From: Sphaerulina vaccinii
Taxonomy: Eukaryota > Ascomycota > Dothideomycetes > Mycosphaerellales > Mycosphaerellaceae
NCBI GenBank assembly: GCA_022570795.1
Contig: JAKUDP010000016.1
Span: 1,178,001-1,242,000, forward strand
Direction of reading: 5' to 3'
DNA length: 64,000 nt
A program made the translations under genes and the position numbers. Under the pieces are notes generated by a model that was not told where the DNA came from, did no database searches, and worked only from the letters and a program-made list of their open reading frames with translations. Shown here one piece after another: positions 23,959 through 34,903 of this stretch (position 1 is its first letter; the number at the start of each line of letters is the position of its first letter).

Positions 23959-26129
23959 ATGAAGAACCCTATCATTCCTATACGCAATCGTGTAGCCAGA
24001 ATACCAGCAAACCCTATAAGATGGCCAGGCGCCCTCGGACGACACATGACGAAGGAGAATCAGAAGACAGAGGATGGACGTGATCAATGGCAATCGAGGA
24101 CCTCTTACCTTCTCGCCTCAATGGGAGGTGCCATCGGTTTCGGCAATCTTCTCAGGTTTCCCAGTCAGGTCTTCAACAACAATGGCATCCAGTGGTTCAT
24201 CCCGTACTTCCTGGCCTTAGCACTTCTAGCGATACCGGTGCTCATATTAGAAGTCGCGCTCGGCTCTTCACTTCGTGGCGGTCCTGTTCTAGCATACAAC
24301 GGAGTTGACAAACGCGCTCGTGGTGCTGGTCTGGGTAACTTATGGGTGACACTGCTCGTAGTGCTATACTACGTGCCGATGCTGTCCTGGGTCATGCGAT
24401 TCTTCCGAGGCTCATTCGAAAGTCCTTTGCCATGGGAAGGACGTCTGGAAGAATTCTACAATGTTGACGTTCTGGGCCGAGTCGATGCTGTACCTCCACT
24501 TGAGGAAGCACTCGCAACCAATACATCCATGTCATATCCAGGTGTCTCTCTAATCGGCGAGCAAGTCGGCTGGAATGCTTTCTCTTGGTTCGTTGTCTGG
24601 ATCTGCATTTATGGTGGCACTCGTGTCACTGGAAAGGTCGTCTACATCACAATGGCTCTTCCGATCATTATAGTTCTGGTGCTCATTGTCCGAGGCGCCA
24701 CTCTTCCTGGTGCTATAGATGGCATTCGACTGTATGTTGGCGAGTTCAATGGAGGCCAATTGGTGGGGGGTCAGTTTTGGCAAGACGCTCTCGGTCAGGT
24801 CTTCTACTCTACGGGTGTCGGTTTCGGTTACTACACAGCATACGCGTCCTACAACGCGAGGAACGCGAATGCTGTCCAGGACGCTATACTCATCTGCTGC
24901 TGCAACTCACTCTTTGAAATTGCTTGTGCATTCGCAGTCTTCTCTATCGTTGGATTCATGGGACTGACGCCGGAGGTACAAGGACGAGTCGGGAGTTTCG
25001 TGCTTGGGTTCATCACACTGCCCGAAGGCCTAGCGCAAATGCCTGGAGCACAGGTCTGGTCAGTCATATTCTTCTTCACCCTGTTCATGCTTGCCGTGAG
25101 CTCTGCGTTCGTGCAGCTGGATACTGTCGTCTCTGTTCTCTGCGACACCGACCGTTGAAGGAAGATGCCCCGGGTCTACATCGTGACGGCGTGCACACTG
25201 ATTGCCTTTCTGGTTTCGATGATGTACAATACCGAATTTGGACCTCAGCTGCTCGATGCGATTGATATGAACACTAACAACATTGTTCTGCCATTCGTGG
25301 TGTTCGCCGAGTGCTACGGAGCTACAGTCATCTACCGCAGTATCGATGTAATAGGACAAGTCGGAATAGTCTCGTTCGTGGTCCACCAAATCGGCTTCAT
25401 TGGCGGCATGCTGGCGGGCCTCTTTATCGCGCACAACGTCAGTGTTCCTGGTGGCATTGGCGCCGGTTTCGGGTTATACTTCCTTCTGGTGATCGTCTCT
25501 GCGCTCATCGGTAAGGTGCCAGACTCGCAGCCGCCTGGAGTCTTTGGCAGAAGCGTACCGCTGTCGCGTCTGTGGTGGCTGGCATTCTACTCTGTAAGCG
25601 GGCACATACTCTTCGATCACGGTATCTGCTAACATCGGGACAGGGCAACCAATTGAAGCGTGATCTCAATGTCACAGTGGCGCAAGGCAAGAATTGGCCA
25701 TTAACATGGTACTGGGCACTTTGCCTACGCTACATCTCGATGCCAGTATTGGCTATCGTGTTCTCATTTGGCTACCCATCTTTTCAAGGTCAGCGAGTGG
25801 ATCCTCTGGTCATCTTTGCATTCATCGTTGCGCACATTGCCATCCTGACAGTGGCGAGCACTCTCATCTTGCCACGATGGATGGATCCACTCATCCCATC
25901 GGAACGTCAAGAAGAGTCGGTTCGTGGATATGCGCCACAGGTCTTGCTCGGCGTCGACGATATCATTGTCACAAGCGGGCTGGAAGATGGTCATAGCGAG
26001 AGCAGCGAAGGCTTTGGCGACAAGAAAGAAGGCGACGACGTTCAAAGGAGTAGGACTGACTCTGAGGATGCGAGAGTAACTGCACAGCCTAACGATGCTG
26101 CCGTTGCGCTTGGACACCGAGGCCTGTGA
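23959..26129 (+). CDS. SNF-family (neurotransmitter:sodium symporter-like) transporter, interrupted by in-frame TGA
   Basis: Coding blocks are 23959-25593 and 25644-26129 (intron GTAAGC, CTAAC, ACAG); read through, about 706 residues. TM1 carries the family signature SMGGAIGFGNLLRFPSQVFNNNG, followed by about 12 helices of the LeuT fold and an acidic C-tail. At 25156-25158 a TGA interrupts the frame between FVQLDTVVSVLCDTDR and RKMPRVYIVTACT. Both sides stay in the same frame and both match the family, so this is a nonsense change, a sequencing error or a recoded stop, not an intron. No splice pair I tried removes it while keeping the frame and the conserved TM. Fungal members are poorly characterised; they may import amino acids or related solutes. 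It is convergent with the hydantoinase. ATG 24049 is an alternative start. Confidence 0.8.
25156..25158 (+). other. In-frame TGA stop within the SNF transporter
   Basis: Codons read GAC CGT TGA AGG AAG ATG. The next base is A, not the CTA context of known fungal TGA readthrough. One base change from a Trp codon would explain it. Confidence 0.8.
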
Positions 26130-26230
26130 CAATGACAATGGCCGTCGATCACGCAGACACAGGTGTGGCTTGTGTACGTATCTGTCAAGGACTCAATCGC
26201 GCAGTCGGTGTAACCAGAATCTCAACCTGC

Positions 26231-27786
26231 TCAAGTCCAGTACTTTCGCTCGTCTTCTACCATGCCGCGAGGAATGTTCCCTGTCTTCCCTACGAGTACT
26301 TGGCCTTTCCCGCGCTTCAGATACTGGCCGTACTGCAATTCGCCTACAACACCCTTCGCTTGATCCCACACGACCTCACCGCGGAGGATCGTATATCTCG
26401 GCCAGTTTGCCACTTCAATGCCTTCGAAAGGCGTATAGTCAATATCATGGTGCATTCGACTTTGAGAGATTGTCACGGCGCCAGTCGTTGCAGGGTGCCA
26501 GATCACTAAATCAGCATCGTATCCTGGAGCTATGCTACCTTTCACTCCATCAAGGCCATACAGCTTGGCAGGATTAGTCGACGTGAGCTGGACGAATCTG
26601 GGTAGACTCAGCCTTGCTTTTGCTGGCTCTTGACATGCTGGCGTCTGACCGAAGAGCAAAGCTAGCCTCGTCTCGACGCCTGGAAGTCCGTTCGGGATTT
26701 TCGAGAACCTCGCCACACCATCGACTATACCGAGCTGTTTGCCTCCAGGATGACCATACTTGGCAGGAGCATGATCTGACGAGAAGACCGTAAAAGTTCC
26801 ATTCGCGATATTCTGCCAGAGTCCCTCCAGATCTTTCACTTCATGCCTCAATGGAGGCGAACACACATGTTTCGCACCCGAGAAGTGATCATGAGGCTCG
26901 CCTTTGATCTTCTCTGATAGAAGGAAAAGATAATGAGGACACGTCTCTGCGTGAATAGGCAGTAACCTCGTCTGTGCATCTCGCACATGTGCAACAGCCA
27001 CATCGCTCGACATATGCACTATCAGCATCGGAGCATCTGCTAGTTCCGCTAGCGAGATAGCTCGATAAGATGCCTCATCTTCTGCAATTCTTGGCCTTGC
27101 TATGGCATGGAAGAATGGATCAGTGTTCTTGTTTCGTTCAAGACCTTCGATGATCATGCTGATTATATCATTCGACTCGGCATGAATCATGGTTGTCATT
27201 CCGAGGGACTTGCAAGCGAATAGGATCTCCAAGATCTCTCGATCATTGACCCTCATTGCTTCGTATGTCATGTATAACTTGACAGAGGTGATACCCTCCT
27301 TTTCAGCAAGCACTGGAAGCTCGTCGCGGAGGATCTCGGGCGTAGGATTTGTAAGGATAAAGTGGAAGCCATAGTCGCAGTAGCTCCGATCTTTTGACTT
27401 TAATTTGTAGTCTTTGAGCGTTGGCCATAGACTTGTTTCGGCCTTTGGCTGTGAGGCGAATGCGATGATTGTGGTCGTTCCTCCAGCTACTGCTGAGCGA
27501 CTTCCTGTTTCCCAGGTGTCACCAGTTGGGGAGTTCTTCTGTGCCAGGTGAACGTGACTGTCGACTCCGCCCGGCGTTATGTATGCGCCTTCGGCGTTGA
27601 TGATCTTGGTATTACTTGAAATAGGCAGGCTCGTTCCGATGCATGAGATCTTGCCATTTTTGATGCCAATCTCGAGGCCTGCTGGCAGAACTTCGCTTGC
27701 CGTGGCCTGTACATGTCAGTATAGCTCGACTTCTCGCCATCTCTACTCACAATGATGCCGTTTTTGACTACTGTATCGAATTCCAT
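26231..27786 (-). CDS. Hydantoinase / dihydropyrimidinase
   Basis: Exons 27786-27751 and 27706-26231 give 503 residues, normal for the family. It hydrolyses cyclic ureides (hydantoins or dihydropyrimidines) to N-carbamoyl amino acids. Metal-site motifs are in order: HVH in GGVDSHVHLAQ (about residues 63-65), the lysine expected to be carboxylated in TSVKLYMTYE (about 155), the His of MIHAES, the His of IVHMSSD, and the Asp of FSSDHAP. The tiny first exon MEFDTVVKNGII is typical of the amidohydrolase start. It shares a 435-bp bidirectional promoter with an N-carbamoyl-amino-acid hydrolase, which does the next step, so hydantoin rather than pyrimidine breakdown is favoured. No dihydropyrimidine dehydrogenase is in the window. 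Confidence 0.92.
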
Positions 27787-28221
27787 ATTGCTGGTCGCCA
27801 AGAGGATCGGGCCCGGTCGGAAGGATCGCCGCAAGGATTGCAGAAGTGAATGTGACACTCAATCTGGATTGTTTTCCTTCTCAACCACACAACTTATACT
27901 TCTCTTGCCAACATCGAATGCTCTTTTGAGCTCTTGTAGATCACCACGCTAGTGACGCTACCGCAGATGCGACTAACTCCTCCGCCGAACCATTGGCCGC
28001 TCACGATAGGTCCATCGGGCAAGATAGGCGACACATGCGGCGAAAGAGTATGGTTGTCCATCATATGCTAGCTATACACTAGTAGGGCCCCAAGACATCC
28101 GCCTCTTGCCCGTGAGATGGCAAATGTGAAGTATATGGTAAGGTCAAAGGCGTGTTGAGGCTTCACATCTTCACAGCTTCCCACAGTCGCCGAAGCAGAT
28201 TCCAGCATTAAATCCATCAAC
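27787..28221. promoter_or_regulatory. Bidirectional promoter with two GATA-factor sites and a CCAAT box
   Basis: The region separates the divergent hydantoinase and carbamoylase starts. Two HGATAR elements lie close together, CGATAG at 28004-28009 and AGATAG at 28022-28027, and an inverted CCAAT (ATTGG) lies at 27992-27996. Paired GATA sites are the known targets of AreA/Nit2 nitrogen regulators. Control by nitrogen source is an inference. Confidence 0.5.
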
Positions 28222-29385
28222 ATGTCGCGAAAGATCACAGTCGCAGCCGCTCAAGTTGGAGCAGTTCACAAAGATGCCTCAAAGCCAGAAACCGTCAAAA
28301 GGCTGATCAAGCTGCTACGCGAAGCCGCAGACAAGAAAGTCCAGTTGCTCGTGTACCCGGTATGACGAGACATGATGATATGGCAATGGCTTGTGTCCTA
28401 ACGAATGCAGGAAGCAACACTCACGACTTTTTTTCCACGACACTTTATCGAATCCCAGGAGGAGCTTGATAAGTACTTCGAACATGGTGCAGACATCACA
28501 AAGTCTGAAGATGTGAAGCCTCTGTTCGACGAAGCTAAAGCACTAGGCGTGGACATATGCCTTGGCTATGCTGAGCGGACGCCAGACGGGACTGGCTATA
28601 ACACGTCAGTATACTATTCTGCTTCCCAGGACAAGGTTATCAGCAAGTACCGGAAGGTCCATTTGCCTGGCCGAGTAGAGCCATTCGAGGACCCGCAAGC
28701 GACGAACCAGCTTGAGAAGAGGTATTTCAAGCCTGGTGATCTGGGCTTCAAGGCGTTCCGCGCACCAGATCTTGTAAAGGAGGCACTGAAGTCGTCTGAG
28801 GCTAAGGGCGACGAGAAGACAGATGGCAAAGGTGACCCCATCATGGGCATGATGATCTGCAATGATCGTCGGTGGCCGGAGGCATGGCGGGTGTATACCT
28901 TGCAGGTAAGTCGCTGAGCATGATCTCAAACATGACCAAGACAGTCGCTGACTTGGACAACCACATCATAGGGTGCCGAGATTCTGATGTTTGGCTACAA
29001 CACAGGCTCCCACATGTCACACCTCTGGGGTGCTGGCAACAAGATGACGCCCGACGAGCAGGAGAAGGAGGCGTTATTCCATTCAAGACTTGTGCAGCAA
29101 GCAAACAGCTATATGCATGCTTGTTTCTCCATCTCGTCAGCCAGATGCGGTGTCGATGATGGCAAGTACGACTTGATCGGCGGAAGCTCGATTGTGAGCC
29201 CAGAGGGACATGTCGTTGCAGAAGCAAAGACAAAAGGCGACGAGCTCGTCATAGCTGAGATCGACCTGGCCGAGTGTAGAAAGGGCAAGGAGAAGACTTT
29301 CGATTACGCCCGGCACCGGAGAGTGGAAGCATACTCCCTAATCACTTCGCAAACTGGTGTGATTGAGCCTCCGCTTCTCGAATAG
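28222..29385 (+). CDS. N-carbamoyl-D-amino-acid hydrolase (nitrilase superfamily)
   Basis: Exons 28222-28359, 28411-28905 and 28972-29385 give 348 residues. It should cleave N-carbamoyl-D-amino acids to the free D-amino acid, CO2 and ammonia. The nitrilase triad is visible: Glu47 in YPEATLTTFFPRHF, Lys about 128 in KYRKVHLPG, Cys about 196 in MMICNDRRWPE. The neighbouring blocks EKRYFKPGDLGF and GAEILMFGYNT are those of bacterial D-carbamoylases rather than beta-ureidopropionases. About 20 extra residues (ALKSSEAKGDEKTDGKGD) lie just before the Cys strand. Introns are GT-AG, phase 0. It is divergent from the hydantoinase and convergent with the MFS pump (25 bp apart). Confidence 0.92.
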
Positions 29386-29410
29386 CGCGGCATATGATCT
29401 CAGCAACACC

Positions 29411-31441
29411 TCAAGCTTGGCCAGAAGATTCTCGTATCATATGGTCGTCAGGCCTTGTTCGTGTCTTAACAATCTGCAACTTCCTTGCAACTTCATTCGT
29501 CATGTAGTTTTCGACATCCGGTACCCAGCCAATAGCTGCGATGAGCAGTATGGCGCCGAAAGGTATCGTGCACAAGAAGACCGTCCGGAAAGACAGCGAG
29601 TAAGCCAATGTTGCTGCCACTTCAATCGTGGCAGTTGCTTCTGCGTCCAGGTCCGCAATAGTGCTTAGGTTCCCGGTATATGAAGCCTCTAGAACAGCTG
29701 GAATGCTATCTTCTGCTAGACCAGCATGGATGGTGGCTGGGCCAACAAATCTCGCTAAGTTCTGCTTCATCGCTGTCGTGAGTATGCTGCTGTACATAGA
29801 CGTAGCGATGGCGCCAGTGATGCTGCGAAAGACAGAAAGTACGCCCGCGACCAAGCCTATATCATCAGGTTCCCAGACGAAGGCCATCGTCGAGAGGGCG
29901 AGATTATCACAGTATCCGGCTGCCGTAGTCCCAATCAGCATGAACACAGTAGTTCGCACTTCGGCGCCTGGTCTCGCAGCAGCAATCGCGGCGATGAATG
30001 TCATCATGACAGATCCTGCGACGACCATCTGCAGCTTCATGCGAGGTATGTATCGGACACCAATTCCACCCAGAATCTGCCCAAGAATGGTACCGCCACC
30101 GACAACACAAGATAGCCAGCCGATGCGAGACACGTCCTGTGTGAAAAGAGCCTCGATCATGACCGGACAAAGGACGGCGCCTGCAAAGTAGAGCATCGCA
30201 GCTACCGCAGCACAAGTCACGATGGCATCGTATTCGTAATTCCGAAAGAGTCTCATAGGCATTAGTGGTAAGTCGTGCGGACAATAGGCCTCCCAGACAC
30301 AAAAAGCGACCAAGGTCGCGAGCCCGGAGAAGAAGGATCCCAAGACATGACCATCGATCCAGCTATACTCATTTCCAGCCCAATGCAGACTGATGAGTAG
30401 TATTGTGAGGCCAGATGTGAACAGTATGGAGCCGCCCCAATCGAGGGACCTCATCTGCTGAGTCCATGGCTTTCCGCCAACGTGTAATAGTGCATAGCTT
30501 GGTGGCCAGTAGTAGAAGTAGTATAGGATGACTGCGATCGTGTTGATGATGACACCTATGATGTAGCACCACCTGAATGTGAGTTTGGTATGCTGGAAGA
30601 ATCCCTAGTGATTATGTTAGCTGATGATCGTCCTGGAACCTGCGTTGACACAACTTACTCGCATTATGACTGGTCCGAAGACGCTGAACGGTATCGCAGT
30701 AGCCTGGACAATAGCATTGTAGATGCCACGATTCTTGTTCTCAACCAGTTCTCCGATAACGACAGAGAACGACAGCTGACCACTGGCGGCAATACCATTG
30801 AGGCTGTTGCTTAAGATAAGCACATCAACACTGTTTGCCGTTGCGCCGATGATGTTGGCTATCACCGCTAACATTGAACAGCCTGTGAAAAGCCATCGTC
30901 GTCCGAACTGCCTTGGTGTCAGACTATAGGCACGGAGAGGACGTGTGAATGTTCTGGAGCGGACTCACAATGTCACTCAGTCTTCCAAGCAACAAGAAGC
31001 CAACAGCGGACCCAGCCTGGAAAGATAATGCGAGCCAGAGGGCATGTGTGCTAGGCCCTAGCTCGGCAACAATGAGTCCAATCGTATTCGCAGGAAGTAT
31101 GAATCCCGAATATCCTGGTGTGTGTGTCAGCCAACATAGTTCTCGACACTCCATCCCCACAACTTCACGCCTCACACAGACATACCAGAGATGTTCGCGA
31201 GGCAGGTCGCTACCAGTGTACCGATGAAACCTGCAGACCAATAGTAACCTTCCGGCAAATCCTCTCCTTTTGCTTCTCGCGCCACTCGATCGTGTCCCAG
31301 AACATCGCTCTGCACACTACTGCGTCGTCGCTGCTGCTCTCTCAGCTCCTCTAAGGGTATCACATCAGGCACTCTGACATCTTTGCTTTCCATTTCTGAC
31401 GTGTGTAGACCTTGCTCTCCAGCCGGCCTCGTTCCTGCCAT
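29411..31441 (-). CDS. MFS transporter, trichothecene-efflux/DHA2 type
   Basis: Exons 31441-31186, 31114-30969, 30907-30659 and 30604-29411 give about 614 residues, with about 14 hydrophobic helices as in TRI12-like pumps. Matching segments include YSGFILPANTIGLIVAELGP, GRLSDIFGRRWLFTGCSML (the MFS loop 2-3 motif rebuilt by splicing) and SLDWGGSILFTSGLTILL. All four exons join in frame with CTGAC or CTAAC branch points. The N-tail of about 70 residues is charged and cytosolic. Its place beside the hydrolases suggests it moves their substrate or product, but efflux of an unrelated compound is equally possible. ATG 31393 (MESKDVR) is an alternative start. Confidence 0.87.
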
Positions 31442-31730
31442 TCAAGGCTTTCCTTGCTCTTACGGAATCGGACGTCGTAGCTCGCACGGCTTGCCTATTT
31501 CTGTTTAGCTTCGGGGACGAGAGTGAAGTGAGGTTCAAACTTTCCTGCATCGAGAGGTCAGACCACGTCTCTCGCGAGTACGCTGCAACATCCATGCCAC
31601 ACAATTGCCTCTCCGAAGTTCTCCCTAAACTCAATCAGTCATGGAGGCTCCGTGAAGAATAAGCATGGATCATTAGTATGATGAAGAAGATGATGGCGAC
31701 TGAATATAAATGTCAGGCCTGTATGAAATG
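31442..31730. other. Short intergenic region between two minus-strand MFS genes
   Basis: Nothing recognised. Confidence 0.4.
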
Positions 31731-33776
31731 TTACCTGCCGTCACCACTCCTTCCAGGACCGGCTTCAGCTTCCTTAAGGTCGCCTTCCTCGCCAGGTAGA
31801 AAGATCTCATGTCCACTACCATTCCGCACCTTGAAGCTCGCAATGCACCCGAAGGCGGCAACAGTAGCAACAATCCACCATGCCATGCCTACTATGCCGC
31901 GTTCTGTCCACATGCCATACCAGTAACCTGCCAGCATAGGACCTATCGTTCGGAAGGTGGCCGAGCAGGCATTGCCGATTCCATGGATCGTAGCCAGAAC
32001 GCTGGGATGCGGTGAGCTGTTGTTCAGCAGAATGATCGAGGCAGGCAGAGCGAAAGTTCGAGCTGCGACCTGGAGGAACACAACGAAGCTGATACCGATC
32101 CAGATCATGGCACCACTGGCTGGGTCAGGCGGTGCGCTGGAAGACGGTAGCAGAGCCAGATATGGTGCCAGATAGTATGCCATGGGAAATAGGAACAGAG
32201 ACATGCGGAAGCAGCGCATCAAGCCGAACTTTCCATTCGCCCATGGGTATAGTAAGAATTGCAAAGCCACGCCAATGAACCCAATGATCGCCATGGCGAA
32301 GCCTATCGTAGGTGGAGGAAATGCCAGTCCTGATGCGAACTTGAATGCGCTTCTTGGTCGAAGTGCTCCCCCATCCTCCTGCGGGACAAACTCTCTCGGT
32401 GTGGCAAGGAACAGTATCCATAAGTTGGCAAAGGCGCCCATGTGAAAGTCGAAGATCGCTATGCTGAGAAGTGTCCAAAGAACGTTTGGCGTCCATATCC
32501 TACGGAAAGCCAATCTCGGTGCCTGTTGTGGTATTTCCTTCTCTCCTGTCGATGTAAGTCTGTCCATTTCTAAGGAGTTCCGTTCGCCTCCTGAAAGTAA
32601 ACCTTCTCTCTGTGTCTCTTGTAATGCCCTGTAACCATTGTTCTTCACCAGAATGGCCTGTTGATAGACATGCTTGGCCAATGCGACCAAATCGACCGAA
32701 GACAGGTCCGCTCGACGCTCTCCTTTCAGCGTCTCAGCCAGGAAGAAGTGTACCAGTGCTGCCTCGGCAAACAGCAGCACAGTGCTCATCAAGTTTGCTG
32801 CAGCATATGGATGTATCTTCATCCACGTCACACCCGCTTCACCGCCGAACGTACCTCCAGGGCCAAATACTCCAGGCAGATTGACTACTGGGTCCACCAA
32901 CAGTCCCGCTAGAATGGGCCCTGCCACATTCGCGACATTGAAAGCTGCAGGTAGTAGCAGAAAAGCACGCGGATGCCATGGCTTAGGTGTAATCTCTGCT
33001 ACCATTGTCCTTGCAGATCCAACAGTGCCATTGATAGCACCGCTCATCAATCTCCAAAGCACTGCTTGTCCATACGTCTTGCTGAAGCCCACGCCGATGC
33101 ATCCAAAGCCTGTTCCTACCAAGCCTATCTGCAGCACTGTCTTTCTGCCCAAGCTCGGCTGGTCTGCTGCTCGTCCCCACAATATGCTGGTGATGATTTG
33201 TGCAGCCGTGAAAGCTCCTTGTAGCACACCCGCTTGATGCGATATGACCACGTCAGACAGTTCCGGATCGAAGCTCTTGAGCTGGTGCACCATGTAGGTT
33301 TGCAGTGCCGCCATCTGAAAGAAGTCCACGAATCGTGATGCTGCGAGTATGGCCAATTGCCCTTTGTTGGGCAGATTCGTCCATGTCGGTACGACGGATG
33401 GTTGCTGAGTTAGGGGATCCGCTCGTTCTGTTGCTGGAGTTGAGACTGCGCCGCTACGTGGCTGTGACGAGCGCAGGTCGCTCAGCTGTTCGGCAATAGA
33501 GAAAGGCTGCGATTGACGTCTGTGGGCGCTGGCATTGCCATAGCTTGCTGGCTCTTCGGACCACTCTCCGGCCGAGACCTGAGGTGTGGTTTCTGCGAAG
33601 TGAGGATTCTTTTGAGGAGAGTCAGGCGGTGATTCGTGAGCCTTTGGAGTTGTGTTCGAGGCGAAGTCAAAGTTCTTGCGTTCGGTGTTCGGGCTCAGCA
33701 GGGCATCGGGCCCTAAACTGTTGCGATTTCGTGGTTGCTGATAGACGTGCCTAGAAGTATTGCGTTGATGTGCCAT
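31731..33776 (-). CDS. MFS transporter, Ycr023c/ZIFL-like
   Basis: A single 681-residue exon. A disordered N-tail of about 140 residues (Asn/Gln/Ser/Pro-rich) precedes about 12 helices. Loop 2-3 carries WGRAADQPSLGRKTVLQIGL, a variant of the MFS G-x3-D-x2-GR-R motif, and helix 4-5 has WRLMSGAINGTVGSARTMVAEI. A long hydrophilic loop separates the halves, and the C-tail is short and acidic. This resembles the fungal group around yeast Ycr023c, whose substrates are unknown. It is not obviously part of the upstream ureide cluster, although it is on the same strand as the neighbouring MFS pump. Confidence 0.85.
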   Translation of the reverse strand: MAHQRNTSRHVYQQPRNRNSLGPDALLSPNTERKNFDFASNTTPKAHESPPDSPQKNPHFAETTPQVSAGEWSEEPASYGNASAHRRQSQPFSIAEQLSDLRSSQPRSGAVSTPATERADPLTQQPSVVPTWTNLPNKGQLAILAASRFVDFFQMAALQTYMVHQLKSFDPELSDVVISHQAGVLQGAFTAAQIITSILWGRAADQPSLGRKTVLQIGLVGTGFGCIGVGFSKTYGQAVLWRLMSGAINGTVGSARTMVAEITPKPWHPRAFLLLPAAFNVANVAGPILAGLLVDPVVNLPGVFGPGGTFGGEAGVTWMKIHPYAAANLMSTVLLFAEAALVHFFLAETLKGERRADLSSVDLVALAKHVYQQAILVKNNGYRALQETQREGLLSGGERNSLEMDRLTSTGEKEIPQQAPRLAFRRIWTPNVLWTLLSIAIFDFHMGAFANLWILFLATPREFVPQEDGGALRPRSAFKFASGLAFPPPTIGFAMAIIGFIGVALQFLLYPWANGKFGLMRCFRMSLFLFPMAYYLAPYLALLPSSSAPPDPASGAMIWIGISFVVFLQVAARTFALPASIILLNNSSPHPSVLATIHGIGNACSATFRTIGPMLAGYWYGMWTERGIVGMAWWIVATVAAFGCIASFKVRNGSGHEIFLPGEEGDLKEAEAGPGRSGDGR

Positions 33777-34903
33777 TCCAGAGAAATACTAGAACCTCTT
33801 GTTCAATTGCATGCGTCAATTGCGTGCTCGGACAGATGCCCTTCTAGAAGAGAGCAGCACCAGGTATGCTGCGGAGTAAAGACACGCGCAATGAGCACGG
33901 GCTTTGACCAGAGTTGCGTGTAGATACCAGACTCCGCTACGCAATTGACAGGGCAGATTTTGCTGGCGCCGTCCTGCAGACCTTCCTGCTGAATCTAACA
34001 AACCAAAGCGGCCGTGGTCTTCAATCGTCACACGTTGCTATAGAGTTGGGTTTGCAGGACGTGTTCCGTGGCGAAGGTCTCAGAGGCCGCGTACCTCTAC
34101 TCTCAGACAACGATGCCATCGGCGGCGCGCATCTGAAGTGCATGTACGCGCGACGCCAAGAAGGGATGTGCAAATGCTTGTACGCGATCGCATCCAGCTT
34201 GTCCGAGCCAGAAAGATGTTCGCCGAGTGTGTGAATATCGGGGCTGGCCTGATGTTGCATTGTTTGTGGGTCGACGGGAAGCTTTCGAACAAGCGAGAGA
34301 GCTGCTGCAGCATGCCGGCGCCATCTCCTTCCCTCCGCTGCCTCGTCGGGACCACGTATCGCGGCAGTGGCATTGTGCCAAGCATGGCAGACGGCACTGT
34401 CATCCGCTCTGAAACGTCCTCACACTGTCGTCCTGGGACATGTGCGCGGTGTCACCTGGTGTTGCTGGAATTGGTCAGAGGTAGAGTGGAGGCCACGAAG
34501 AGATTCAAAGCCATCAGCCGCACGGATGTTGTAGCAGAAGTCAAATTTGTGGCCATGCGATAGGCCATTGTGGACGTTGTGGCATGGACATGCGTTAGGT
34601 GTCAGAAATGATAAGATATCAAAGAGCGCAGAAGACAGGATGGGGGCTCTGTACAGTATATAGCTGGACGCGCTATGCGAGACGTACCATTGGGGATGAA
34701 AGTGCAACGGGTTCGGCATGCCGACGAAAGATCAGTAAATGCCTCAGATAGCGCTCAAGGGCGTAAGTGAATTCATGATGATGTAGATGTAGATCACTCT
34801 CCTCTTTGCAGATGCTCCTATATATGCTGACATTCGAACGTACTGTCTTCGAAGTATGCCTGTACAATCACCGTGAGGGAGCCTCTGCCCTCAACCATAG
34901 ATG
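33777..34903. other. 1.1-kb intergenic region
   Basis: Between two minus-strand genes. Several overlapping frames on both strands (for example 34138-34563 plus) show no domain, and I do not accept them as genes. Confidence 0.35.

Noticed and set aside
34080..34563. Overlapping frames of about 100-140 codons on both strands
   Set aside because: Composition is the Arg/Ser/Cys-rich kind typical of chance frames in this GC range; no motif.
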